Assembly: GCF_013409255.1 (NCBI RefSeq)
Contig: NZ_JACCAS010000002.1
Span: 682,001-746,000 of the forward strand
DNA length: 64,000 bases
DNA from: Paraburkholderia bryophila
Lineage (GTDB): Bacteria > Pseudomonadota > Gammaproteobacteria > Burkholderiales > Burkholderiaceae
Direction: 5' to 3'
Shown: positions 25,268-33,941 of the stretch, piece after piece
How positions within the stretch are numbered: position 1 is the first letter of the stretch
How the letters are laid out: each line of letters begins with the position of its first letter
Notes under the pieces: generated by a model
The model's input: the letters and a program-made list of their open reading frames with translations, nothing else
Told to the model about the DNA's origin: nothing
The model's database searches: none
Translations under genes and position numbers: made by a program

Positions 25268-28200
25268 TCAGGCTTCCGTCGCCGACGCGCCATAGTGCGG
25301 CGAATCCTTCTGCGCGACGTGAATCGTCCCGCCCGCCAGCGTACGCAGCACCACATAGAACACCGGGGTCAGCATCAGACCGAACAGCGTCACGCCGAGC
25401 ATGCCGAAGAACACCGCGATACCCATCGCGTGGCGCATCTCCGAACCGGCTCCGCTCGACAACACCAGCGGTACCACACCCATGATGAAAGCGATCGAGG
25501 TCATCAGAATCGGCCGCAGACGCAAGCGGCTCGCCTCGATCGCAGCCGACAGCGGCGTGTGCCCGTCGTGTTCGAGCTCGCGAGCGAACTCGACGATCAG
25601 AATCGCGTTCTTCGCCGACAAGCCCACCAGCACCATCAAACCGATCTGCGTGAAGATGTTGTTGTCGCCTCCGGTGAGCCACACGCCGGTCAGCGCCGAC
25701 AGCACGCTCATCGGCACGATCAGGATCACCGCGAGCGGCAACGTCAGGCTTTCATACAGTGCCGCCAGCACGAGGAACACGAGCAGCACGCTGATCGGGA
25801 ACACCCACAGGCCCGCATTGCCGGCAAGGATCTGCTGATACGTCAGGTCGGTCCATTCGAGCTTCACGCCGTGCGGCAAGGTTTCCGCCGCTACGCGTTC
25901 GGCCGCGGCTTGCGCCTGGCCCGACGAGAAGCCCGGCGCCGGTCCACCGTTGATGTCGGCAGCCGTATAGCCGTTGTAACGCACCACCATTTCCGGACCA
26001 TAGGTCGGCGTGACCGTCACCAGCGACGACAACGGCACCATGTCGCCCGCCGCATTGCGCGTCTTCAGTTGCAGGATGTCGTCGGCACGTTGACGGAACG
26101 GCGCATCGGCTTGCACTCGCACCTGGTACACGCGACCGAACTTGTTGAAGTCGTTCACATACAACGAGCCCAGGTAAATCTGCATCGTGTTGAACACGTC
26201 CGTGACCGGCACACCGAGTTGCTTGGCCTTCACGCGATCCAGGTCGACGTTCAATTGCGGCACGTTGATCTGATAGCTCGAGAAGGTCGGGCCCAGTTCA
26301 GGCGTTTGCGCCGCTTTCTTCACGAACGCTTCCGCAGCCTTGTTCAATTCCGCGTAACCCACCGCGCCGTGATCCTCCAACTGCATCTTGAAGCCGCCAA
26401 GCGTGCCGAGACCGAGCACCGGCGGCGGTGGGAACACCGCGACGAACGAGTCTTTGATCGCACCATATTTCTGGTTCAACGCACCGGCAATCGCACCGGC
26501 CGAGAGCGTCTTGTTACCACGCTCCTTGAACGGCTTGAGCGTGACGAACACGATGCCCGCGCTCGAACTATTCGTGAAGCCGTTCACCGACAAACCCGGG
26601 AACGCCACCGCGCTTTCCACGCCCGGTTGCTTCAGCGCGATCGCGCTCATGTCGCGAATCACCTTTTCCGTGCGGTCCAGCGACGCGCCGTTCGGCAACT
26701 GCGCGAAGGCGATCAGGTATTCCTTGTCCTGCGCCGGCACGAAGCCGCCCGGCACCACGTGAGAGATCAGCACGGTGCCGCCCAGCAGAATCGCGTACAC
26801 CGCGAGCATGGCGCCCTTACGACGCAGCACACCGGTCACGCCCTTGCCATACGCCGTGGAACCGCGATGAAAGACCTTGTTGAAGCGCTTGAAGAAACCG
26901 CCCAGCAGGCGATTCATCACGCGCGTCAGGAAGTCTTCTTTCGCGCCATGGCTGCGCAACAGCATCGCAGCCAACGCCGGCGACAAAGTCAGCGAGTTGA
27001 ACGCCGAGATCACCGTCGAGATCGCGATGGTCATCGCGAACTGCTTGTAGAACTGACCCGTCAGGCCCGTCATGAACGCGAGCGGCACGAACACGGCGAC
27101 CAGCGTCAGCGCGATGGCGATAATCGGCCCGCTCACTTCCTGCATGGCCTTGTACGTCGCATCACGCGCACTGAGCCCGTTTTCGATATTCCGCTCGACG
27201 TTCTCCACCACCACGATCGCATCGTCCACCACGATCCCGATCGCGAGCACCATGCCGAACAATGACAACGCATTGATCGAGAAGCCGAAGGCGAGCAGCA
27301 GCGAGAAGGTCCCGATAATCGACACCGGTACCGCGATCAACGGAATGATCGACGCACGCCACGTTTGCAGGAACACAATCACCACGATCACCACCAGCGC
27401 GATCGCTTCGAGCAACGTATGGATAACCGCCTCGATACTCGAACGCACGAACTGCGTCGGGTCGTAGACGATCTTGTATTCGACGCCCGCCGGCATGTCT
27501 TCCGACAGTTCCTTCATCGCGGCGCGAACCTGATCGGAAATGGCCAGCGAATTCGCCCCCGGCGCCTGATTGATCGCGAGCGCCACCGCCGGCTTGTTGT
27601 CGAGCAGCGAACGCAGGCCGTATTCCGACGCCGCGAGTTCGACCCGCGCAATGTCACGCAGATAGGTCACGCCGCCGTCCGGCGTCGTCTTGACGATGAT
27701 GTCGCCGAATTCGCCCTCAGTCTTCAGACGGCCACGCGCATTCACCGACAACTGCAGCTGCGTGCCCGGCACCGAAGGCGATGCGCCGATGACACCGGCC
27801 GCCACCTGAATGTTCTGCTCACGGATCGCGTTGACCACTTCGGTCGCCGTCAACCCGCGTTGCGCGACTTTCTGCGGATCGAGCCACACACGCATGGCGT
27901 AGTCGCCCGAACCCCACAACTGCACTTCGCCGACACCCTGAATCCGCGCCAGACGATCCTTGACGTTCAGCAGCGCGTAGTTGCGCAGATACGTCATGTC
28001 GTAGCGGTTATTCGGCGAGATCAGGTGGACCACCATGGTCAGCGTGGGCGAGCTCTTGATCGTGGTGATACCGAGCCGTTGCACGTCTTCCGGCAGACGC
28101 GGCAGCGCCTGATTGACGCGGTTCTGCACCAGTTGCGTCGCGAGGTCCGGGTTGGTGCCGAGCTTGAAGGTCACCGTCAGCGTGAGATTGCCGTCGCTAT

Positions 28201-28453
28201 TGGCTTGCGACTGCATGTACAGCATGTTCTCGACGCCGTTGATCTGCTCTTCGAGCGGCGAAGCGACGGCTTCGGCGATCACTTTCGGATTCGCGCCCGG
28301 ATACTGCGCGTGCACCACCACGGACGGCGGCACGACTTCCGGGTACTCCGAGATCGGCAGCTTGAAGAGCGAAATAATGCCCGCCAGCAGGATCAATACC
28401 GACAACACGCCGGCAAAGATCGGCCGATCGATGAAGAATTTGGATATGTTCAT
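25268..28453 (-). CDS. RND multidrug efflux pump inner-membrane subunit (CeoB/BpeF-like)
   Basis: A 1061-residue HAE1-type RND pump with 12 membrane segments. It starts MNISKFFIDRPIFAGVLS. The proton-relay acidic pair lies in GIVVDDAIVVVENVERN, and the second half repeats the fold (GLSAKNAILIVEFA). Gene order (lipase-like gene, MFP, pump, OMF, divergent LysR) matches the ceo/bpeEF-oprC locus of Burkholderia, which exports chloramphenicol, trimethoprim and quinolones. The substrate range here is inferred from that order. Confidence 0.95.
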   Translation of the reverse strand: MNISKFFIDRPIFAGVLSVLILLAGIISLFKLPISEYPEVVPPSVVVHAQYPGANPKVIAEAVASPLEEQINGVENMLYMQSQANSDGNLTLTVTFKLGTNPDLATQLVQNRVNQALPRLPEDVQRLGITTIKSSPTLTMVVHLISPNNRYDMTYLRNYALLNVKDRLARIQGVGEVQLWGSGDYAMRVWLDPQKVAQRGLTATEVVNAIREQNIQVAAGVIGASPSVPGTQLQLSVNARGRLKTEGEFGDIIVKTTPDGGVTYLRDIARVELAASEYGLRSLLDNKPAVALAINQAPGANSLAISDQVRAAMKELSEDMPAGVEYKIVYDPTQFVRSSIEAVIHTLLEAIALVVIVVIVFLQTWRASIIPLIAVPVSIIGTFSLLLAFGFSINALSLFGMVLAIGIVVDDAIVVVENVERNIENGLSARDATYKAMQEVSGPIIAIALTLVAVFVPLAFMTGLTGQFYKQFAMTIAISTVISAFNSLTLSPALAAMLLRSHGAKEDFLTRVMNRLLGGFFKRFNKVFHRGSTAYGKGVTGVLRRKGAMLAVYAILLGGTVLISHVVPGGFVPAQDKEYLIAFAQLPNGASLDRTEKVIRDMSAIALKQPGVESAVAFPGLSVNGFTNSSSAGIVFVTLKPFKERGNKTLSAGAIAGALNQKYGAIKDSFVAVFPPPPVLGLGTLGGFKMQLEDHGAVGYAELNKAAEAFVKKAAQTPELGPTFSSYQINVPQLNVDLDRVKAKQLGVPVTDVFNTMQIYLGSLYVNDFNKFGRVYQVRVQADAPFRQRADDILQLKTRNAAGDMVPLSSLVTVTPTYGPEMVVRYNGYTAADINGGPAPGFSSGQAQAAAERVAAETLPHGVKLEWTDLTYQQILAGNAGLWVFPISVLLVFLVLAALYESLTLPLAVILIVPMSVLSALTGVWLTGGDNNIFTQIGLMVLVGLSAKNAILIVEFARELEHDGHTPLSAAIEASRLRLRPILMTSIAFIMGVVPLVLSSGAGSEMRHAMGIAVFFGMLGVTLFGLMLTPVFYVVLRTLAGGTIHVAQKDSPHYGASATEA

Positions 28454-28510
28454 GGGATGCTCTTAACGTTGGAGCATGCGCCGCTCAGTTCAAACCGCGG
28501 CGCACTCGGC

Positions 28511-29731
28511 TCACGAATTCTTGTCCGCTTTGGTGCGTGCCTGCGTGGGGGTCTGGGCAAGCGGCGCGCTGTTCGGATCCTGATCGGCGTCCATCGGCAC
28601 CATGTGGGCGCGCACCGTGTCGCCTGGGCGAACACGCTGAATACCGTTCACGACGATGCGGTCGGTCGCCTGCAAACCGCCCTTGACCACACGCAGATTG
28701 CCCTGCATGGAGCCCACCGAAATCCCGCGATACACCACGTGATTGCTCTGGTCGACCACCAGCACGAACTTCTTGTCCTGATCGGTGCCGACCGCGGCGT
28801 CGTCGATCAGCAGCGCCGGATGCGGCGCGCTGCCACCGACCTTCACGCGTGCGTACAGACCCGGGATCAACGCACCGTCCTCGTTATCGAAGCGCGCGCG
28901 CACCCGGATCGTGCCGGACGACGTGTCGAGACGGTTGTCGACCGATTCGATCGTGCCGCTGCGCGAGTAGCCGGTTTCATCCGCGAGGCCGAGTTCCACC
29001 GGCACCTTGCTGCCGTCTTTCGCACGGCTCAGGTACTGCAGGTAGGTTTGTTCGTCCGCGTCGAACGACGCGTAGATCGGCGAAACCGACACCAGCGTAG
29101 TTAGCGGCGTGGCGCTTGCACCTGCCGCCACCACGTTGCCCACCGTGATTTCCGCGCGCGACACGCGGCCCGCCACCGGCGCGACGATCTTCGTGTAGCC
29201 GAGATTGATGCGAGCGGTTTCGAGCGCGGCTTGCGCGGCCTTCAGGTTGGCGCTCGCTTCGCGCGCGGCGTTCTGGCGGTCGTCGTAGTCGCGCTTGGCG
29301 ATCGCGTTGTCGACGATCAGGCGTTGCGCACGCTCCCAGTCGCTTTGCGTGTAACCCGTGCGCGCCTGAGCGGCCGCGAGTTGCGCTTCGGCGCGATCCA
29401 CTTCTGCCGCGTACGGACGCGGGTCGATCACGAACAGCGTGTCGCCCTTCTTCACGAGCGCGCCGTCCTTGAAGTTGACGGACACGATCGTGCCCGGCAC
29501 CTGCGAACGCACGTCCACTTTTTCGACGGCCTCCAGACGGCCCGAATAGCTCTGCCAATCGGTAATCGTCTTCTGCACCACCGTGGCAACATCGACTTCC
29601 GGCACGATGGTCGGCGCGGCCGGCGAGCTTGCGTCGACGCGGATCGCGCCGAACGTTCCCAGCCCGGCCACGACGATGACGGCAAGCGCTGCAATCGCCA
29701 CGCGGCGACGGGAAAGAGGAAGAATAGTCAT
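28511..29731 (-). CDS. RND efflux periplasmic adaptor (CeoA/BpeE-like)
   Basis: A 406-residue membrane fusion protein. It has an N-terminal membrane anchor or signal (AIAALAVIVVAGLGTFGAI) without a lipobox, then the lipoyl half-motif (VDVRSQVPGTIVSVNFKDGALVKKGDTLFVIDPRPY as a block), a coiled coil around residues 105-170 and the beta-barrel region. The Lys/Ala-rich tail is short. It lies 57 bp before the pump gene and 43 bp after the lipase-like gene. Confidence 0.93.
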   Translation of the reverse strand: MTILPLSRRRVAIAALAVIVVAGLGTFGAIRVDASSPAAPTIVPEVDVATVVQKTITDWQSYSGRLEAVEKVDVRSQVPGTIVSVNFKDGALVKKGDTLFVIDPRPYAAEVDRAEAQLAAAQARTGYTQSDWERAQRLIVDNAIAKRDYDDRQNAAREASANLKAAQAALETARINLGYTKIVAPVAGRVSRAEITVGNVVAAGASATPLTTLVSVSPIYASFDADEQTYLQYLSRAKDGSKVPVELGLADETGYSRSGTIESVDNRLDTSSGTIRVRARFDNEDGALIPGLYARVKVGGSAPHPALLIDDAAVGTDQDKKFVLVVDQSNHVVYRGISVGSMQGNLRVVKGGLQATDRIVVNGIQRVRPGDTVRAHMVPMDADQDPNSAPLAQTPTQARTKADKNS

Positions 29732-29774
29732 GAAAAGCTCCCGGTATCGTTGATGGATTTCTGCTTATTTCTGT

Positions 29775-30650
29775 TCATCGATGGGCGCGTGCGTCGAAGC
29801 GCCATTGAAAAAATTGCACCGCTTCCTGCAGCGCGGGCGGATGGTCGGCCAGAGCGGCATGCGACACGCTCGGATAGCGGACCACCTGGGTCTGCACGCC
29901 CGCGTCGATCAGACTGCTGGCGTATTTCTCCGCCTCCACGTGCAGCACGTCGTTTTGCGCCGTCGCGATCAGCGTGGCCGGCAGCCCCGCGAGACGACAC
30001 GATTCGAGCGGCGCGGCATACGGATGCATGCGTTGCGAAGCTTGCGGCAAGTACGCGCGATAACACGCCGCGCACTCTTTGGCCGTGATATCCGAGCCGA
30101 GCCGCTTTTCGTCGCCGAGCCGCGTGAGGCTCGGATCGAGCATCGGCCCGAACAGCGCCTGCGCGGCAATCTGCACGTCACCACGATCACGCGCGATGAA
30201 AGCGAGGCAATTGGCCAATTGCCCGCCCGCATCGTGGCCGGCTACGCCAACCTTCCTGCTATTACCGCCAAACGCGCGTGCCCGCGTTTGCACCCACAGC
30301 GCCGCGCGATGCGCGTCTTCCGGCGCCGCGGGAAACGGAAACTGCGGCGCCAGCGAATAACCCACCGACACCACTAGCGCCGGTAAGTGTTCTGCGAAAT
30401 ACCGGGCGGCGTAGTCGGCCTGTTCGATCGAGCCCTTCGTAAAGCCGCCGCCGTGGAAATAAAGCAATACGGGCAGTGCGGTCTTCTTGCCTTGCCGGTA
30501 CAAACGCAACGTAATGTCCTGAGCGTGCCCTTCGATCTGCACGTCGGTAACTTCAAGGGCCGTGCTGTCCGCCTCTGCCAGGCTGATGCCGGAGGGCACG
30601 AAGGAGTACGGCGGTTTAAATGCATCCATGTCGAGCCGCGCAATGCGCAT
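29775..30650 (-). CDS. LlpE-like alpha/beta hydrolase-fold protein with altered nucleophile elbow
   Basis: A 291-residue HSL-family protein with the oxyanion motif HGGGF near residue 66. The nucleophile elbow reads GHDAGG instead of the usual GDSAGG, so the catalytic serine position holds Asp. The acid (QNDVLHVEAE) and His (VSHAAL) of the triad are kept. In Burkholderia a lipase-like gene (llpE) opens the ceo and bpeEF-oprC operons in this position. The protein could be an inactive hydrolase, or an Asp-nucleophile enzyme as in dehalogenases and epoxide hydrolases. The start may be ATG 30650 or 30629. Confidence 0.86.
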   Translation of the reverse strand: MRIARLDMDAFKPPYSFVPSGISLAEADSTALEVTDVQIEGHAQDITLRLYRQGKKTALPVLLYFHGGGFTKGSIEQADYAARYFAEHLPALVVSVGYSLAPQFPFPAAPEDAHRAALWVQTRARAFGGNSRKVGVAGHDAGGQLANCLAFIARDRGDVQIAAQALFGPMLDPSLTRLGDEKRLGSDITAKECAACYRAYLPQASQRMHPYAAPLESCRLAGLPATLIATAQNDVLHVEAEKYASSLIDAGVQTQVVRYPSVSHAALADHPPALQEAVQFFQWRFDARAHR

Positions 30651-30701
30651 AGAACTTCAATGGTGCGAATTGTGGGTTCGGCAGACTCCTAAATAAATGC
30701 C

Positions 30702-30707
30702 TATAAT
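30702..30707 (+). promoter_or_regulatory. Consensus -10 box in the efflux/LysR divergent region
   Basis: A perfect TATAAT stands 95 bp before the LysR start. The matching -35 is weak, which suits an activator- or repressor-modulated promoter. The same 152-bp gap must hold the efflux operon promoter and the LysR binding site. Confidence 0.4.
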
Positions 30708-30802
30708 CCGGCAACACAATTCGGCGCCCCTGAACAATCAGTTGCGATTGTCTGCGGATTCGTTTTCCCGCCCGGTGCGCCCGCCCCTTCCGGAGGTTTG
30801 CA

Positions 30803-31807
30803 ATGGACCGGCTTCAGGCCATGCAAGTGTTCACGCGTGTCGTCGACACAAATAGTTTTACCCGCGCAGCGGAAACGCTCGACCTGCCGCGCGCATCCGT
30901 CACCACCATCATTCAGAATCTCGAAGCGTTCCTCGGCACGCGCCTGATGCACCGGACCACGCGGCGTTTGTCGCTCACACCGGACGGCGCGGCGTACTAC
31001 GAACGTTGCGTGCGCATCCTTGCGGATGTCGAAGAGACCGAGGCCAGTTTTCAGAGCGGCAATAAAAAGCCGCACGGTAAGCTGCGCATCGACATGCCGG
31101 GGTCGATCGGCCGCCTGCTGGTGATTCCTTCGCTGTGTGAATTCCACACCCGCTATCCGGACATCGACCTGCAACTCGGCTTGACGGATCGGCCGGTCGA
31201 CCTGCTGCAGGAAGGCGTGGATTGCGTGGTGCGCGTGGGCGCGCTACAGGATTCCTCGCTGGTGGCGCGACGCATCGGCCTGTTCGAGGGGGTGACCTGC
31301 GCGGCGCCGGATTACATCGAGCGGGCGGGTATGCCGTCTTCACTCGAAGATCTGGAGAATCACAAAGCAGTCAATTACTTCTCAAGCCGCACGGGACGCA
31401 CGCTCGATTGGGCCTTCATGGTGGATGGCAAAGAAGTTGAAGTGAAGATGAAGAGCATCGTGTCGGTGAACGACGCGGACGCTTACGTGACTTGCGGACT
31501 CGAAGGCTTCGGTTTGATTCAGCCGGCGCTCTTCATGGTGCTGCCGCATCTGCGGTCGGGTCAGTTGATAGAAGTGTTGCCGGAACTGAAGCCTTTGCCG
31601 ATGCCAATTTCCGCAGTCTATCCGCACAGTCGCCATCTGTCGCCTAAAGTCCGCGTTTTCGTAGACTGGATTGCAGAGCTATTCGATCGTTGCCCGTTGT
31701 TGAGTGGACGCGGCACTCTCGACGCAACCTGTACGAAGCGTACTTTCGAAGAACGCGAGTCCGCGCCGACACTCGACACACCCGTGATCACCGAATGGGT
31801 TGCTTGA
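30803..31807 (+). CDS. LysR-family regulator of the efflux operon (CeoR/BpeT-like)
   Basis: A 334-residue LTTR with an N-terminal winged HTH (MQVFTRVVDTNSFTRAAETLDLPRASVTTIIQNLEAFLG as the DNA-binding block) and a type 2 periplasmic-binding-like sensor domain from about residue 90. GGAGG lies just before the ATG. It is divergent from the lipase-like gene, exactly as bpeT/ceoR. Gain-of-function changes in such regulators are known to raise efflux. The C-terminal 35 residues are an extension beyond the usual LTTR end. Confidence 0.9.
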   Translation: MDRLQAMQVFTRVVDTNSFTRAAETLDLPRASVTTIIQNLEAFLGTRLMHRTTRRLSLTPDGAAYYERCVRILADVEETEASFQSGNKKPHGKLRIDMPGSIGRLLVIPSLCEFHTRYPDIDLQLGLTDRPVDLLQEGVDCVVRVGALQDSSLVARRIGLFEGVTCAAPDYIERAGMPSSLEDLENHKAVNYFSSRTGRTLDWAFMVDGKEVEVKMKSIVSVNDADAYVTCGLEGFGLIQPALFMVLPHLRSGQLIEVLPELKPLPMPISAVYPHSRHLSPKVRVFVDWIAELFDRCPLLSGRGTLDATCTKRTFEERESAPTLDTPVITEWVA

Positions 31808-32042
31808 GCAACGAGAATTGCACGGCAATTGAAGTACAGTTTCTGGAACAGTGAATTCCAACCGCGGCGCTAATGCCGCGGTTGCCTCGATCTACCGCCA
31901 TTCGCGCGGCCTTCACAACGATTGTTCCGGAATCGCGACAATTCATTTCGTGAAAGTGCGATTTATCCGCACTGTCTCGAAGTCTACATTTCACCCTGTC
32001 GCGGCGCTGCTTGCGCTGCAAACGAATCGACAGAGGTGAATC

Positions 32043-32357
32043 ATGAAACGCAATCTCCTGGCTGGTCTCGCTCTTTCGCTGCTTGCAAGCGCACCGGTGT
32101 TCGCACAGAGCAATGGCGGCGGTATCGGCCGCGCCGGTACTTATGAAACGCAACCTGCCGCAACGGTGGCTGCGGCCGGCAAGACGCGTGCGGAAGTGCA
32201 GGCTGAACTGGTCGCCGCGTATCGCGACGGTTCGCTGCCCTCGCTGAATCGCACCACGTATCCGAACAAAGGCTTGGTCGGTCAAACGCAGGCAGCACGT
32301 ATTGCCTTGCAGGAAAGCCACGACGGCGACGTCACGCGCGTCGCCGAAAAACAGTAA
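32043..32357 (+). CDS. DUF4148 domain-containing exported protein
   Basis: A 104-residue protein with a clear signal peptide (KRNLLAGLALSLLASAPVFA|QS) and the DUF4148 core KTRAEVQAELVAAYRDGSLPSLNRTTYPN. It is a family abundant in Burkholderiales and of unknown function, probably periplasmic. AGAGG lies seven bases before the ATG. The leader upstream (31808-32042) holds a small AGTGCG/CGCACT dyad near 31955. A second family member is at 56798-57124. Confidence 0.88.
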   Translation: MKRNLLAGLALSLLASAPVFAQSNGGGIGRAGTYETQPAATVAAAGKTRAEVQAELVAAYRDGSLPSLNRTTYPNKGLVGQTQAARIALQESHDGDVTRVAEKQ

Positions 32358-32448
32358 CGCAGTGAAGTGAAGCGGCCGCAATGATTCGGTTTCCAAAAGA
32401 AACGCTCCGCGCGGCGCCAACCATGCACTCTTCAAAAAGGAGCACATC

Positions 32449-32523
32449 ATGACACCCTCTGAACTCGACCATTGGGATACTGACGCACCCGTTTGGACGC
32501 CGTACCGCGCGCCGCAACGGTAA
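32449..32523 (+). CDS. Candidate 24-residue small protein
   Basis: A short ORF of 24 codons (begins MTPSELDHWDTD, ends YRAPQR) starts at an ATG preceded by AAAAAGGAG at ideal distance, the best ribosome site in this part of the window. The peptide is Trp- and Pro-rich (W9, W16) and lacks a hydrophobic segment. It follows the DUF4148 gene by 92 bp and is followed by a hairpin. I do not recognise it; it may be a leader peptide or a conserved small protein. Confidence 0.5.
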   Translation: MTPSELDHWDTDAPVWTPYRAPQR

Positions 32524-32544
32524 GTGTGTTGTTGGTAGCAGATG

Positions 32545-32580
32545 AGCCTGGCTGCGGTGTCGATCCTCCTCAGCCAGGCT
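32545..32580. terminator. Stem-loop between the small ORF and the NUP gene
   Basis: AGCCTGGCTG at 32545-32554 pairs perfectly with CAGCCAGGCT at 32571-32580 around a 16-base loop, with TTGTT following on the plus strand. It lies between convergent genes and probably ends transcription from the left. Confidence 0.6.
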
Positions 32581-32596
32581 TGTTGGCTAGATAGAA

Positions 32597-33670
32597 CTAG
32601 CGCTTCGGCACGCCGTCACGCCACTCGCCCCAATGCGTGGCGATATCCTGCACCAGCGGATTGCCGGAGCGGAACAGGTTTTCAATCGCAATCGTGAAGC
32701 CACCTTGCGACGCGTAGTTGAGCAGGTTGTCCGCGCTCGTCTGTCCATCGTAAGGACGGTCGAAATCGGAGCCCGCACGCAGCACGGCTACACGATTCAA
32801 ATCGACCTTGTGTACGGAAGCGGCACGTTTCAGCGCCTCGTAGGTGGCGTTGTCTTCCTGCTGCGTCGTGCAGTAAACCCCTTTGCCATCCGTCAGAATC
32901 TTGGTCCAGTCGCGAGCGCGCTGTCCGATCAACGTGCCGGACCACCACGTATCCCCCGCAAGCGTGTCGCACTGAACCACCGACGGCGGCCGATTGGCCG
33001 GCGCGTACGAATACTTGGCCCGCGCGGCCTGAGCCTGCGCGTCGTCCGACAAGGCGACGTTACGCGACAACGCAAACGCCGTATCGGCGAGCTGCGTATT
33101 CAACTGGAACACCTCGGTCTTATAGTCCAGCGGCGGCTTCGCCGTGGGACCCGTGGTATTGATGCCGAGGTAGCCGGTATTCCAGTTCGACGGAATTTCA
33201 CGCCCATCGATCTCCCACTGAATCCCGAAGTCCACCAGATATTTCGCCCATGCGGCCGAACCCACGGTGCCCTGTTGCGGATCGATCCCGGCGATACCGG
33301 CAACCATGAAATACGTGTGCCGCAAATCGAAACGCGGCGAGAACGTGAGCGCCATGATCGATGCAGCCGCGTTGGTGTGCCCCATACCGGTGGTCATCAC
33401 GCACACATCCTGCCTGTTGCAATGGACGGTCGGGTAATCGGGCGACAACCCATCTACCGTAATGTCGCGCCACGGTCCAAGCCGGTCTAGCCACACCTGG
33501 CCTTCCGGTCCGAACATCGAAATGATCATGACCTTGACGGGGCGGCCGTGCGAGCCAGCGTCGGCTTGCGAGAAATCGCCGTTGTCGTCAGCGCTGGCCG
33601 GGCCGGGCGTAAAGGCCGCGCAGGCCGCGAGCGTAACAGCGCAGAAAGCGCCGAGTGTGCGAGTCAGCAT
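32597..33670 (-). CDS. Purine nucleoside permease (NUP) family exported protein
   Basis: A 357-residue protein with a signal peptide (TLGAFCAVTLAACAAFTPGPASA) and the NUP family blocks VKVMIISMFGPEGQVWLDRLGPW, VCVMTTGMGHTNAAASIMAL, YFMVAGIAGIDPQQGTVGSAAWAKYLVDFG and DWTKILTDGKGVYCTTQQEDNATYEAL. Fungal members transport or bind nucleosides; the fold resembles nucleoside phosphorylases. In bacteria it is exported, so it may bind or cleave nucleosides in the periplasm. The ATG at 33670 gives a proper signal peptide. It is monocistronic. Confidence 0.82.
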   Translation of the reverse strand: MLTRTLGAFCAVTLAACAAFTPGPASADDNGDFSQADAGSHGRPVKVMIISMFGPEGQVWLDRLGPWRDITVDGLSPDYPTVHCNRQDVCVMTTGMGHTNAAASIMALTFSPRFDLRHTYFMVAGIAGIDPQQGTVGSAAWAKYLVDFGIQWEIDGREIPSNWNTGYLGINTTGPTAKPPLDYKTEVFQLNTQLADTAFALSRNVALSDDAQAQAARAKYSYAPANRPPSVVQCDTLAGDTWWSGTLIGQRARDWTKILTDGKGVYCTTQQEDNATYEALKRAASVHKVDLNRVAVLRAGSDFDRPYDGQTSADNLLNYASQGGFTIAIENLFRSGNPLVQDIATHWGEWRDGVPKR

Positions 33671-33850
33671 CGAGTTCTTCCTTTTTGCTTGTGATGCAGG
33701 TTGGGAAAGAGTGCCGCTTTCAAGCCGGAAGAAGTATAGGTGTGAGGAAATCATTTGCCACTACGCAGCGCATCATTTCCCGTGCTCGATTGAGATCGCG
33801 GCGCGAAATCACATGCGAATCAGCTCAATACGCATTTTTCGCCAGGTTCT

Positions 33851-33856
33851 TATAAT
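33851..33856 (+). promoter_or_regulatory. Consensus -10 box for the aldo/keto reductase gene
   Basis: A perfect TATAAT lies 85 bp before the reductase ATG, in an otherwise AT-richer stretch. No good -35 is seen at 17 bp, so the element is tentative. Confidence 0.35.
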
Positions 33857-33941
33857 CGATGGTTCGCAGCATGCCCCGAATGGAATCCCGTTCAAAGGTG
33901 CACCGCCTTTGTGCACCTCACTTCGTACCTGGAGCATCACG

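Noticed and set aside
25295..29104. Very long open frames (over 570 codons each) on the plus strand opposite the efflux pump and adaptor genes
   Set aside because: They are antisense to clear RND and MFP genes, are Arg/His/Gln-rich, have no domain resemblance, and arise from high GC and codon bias.
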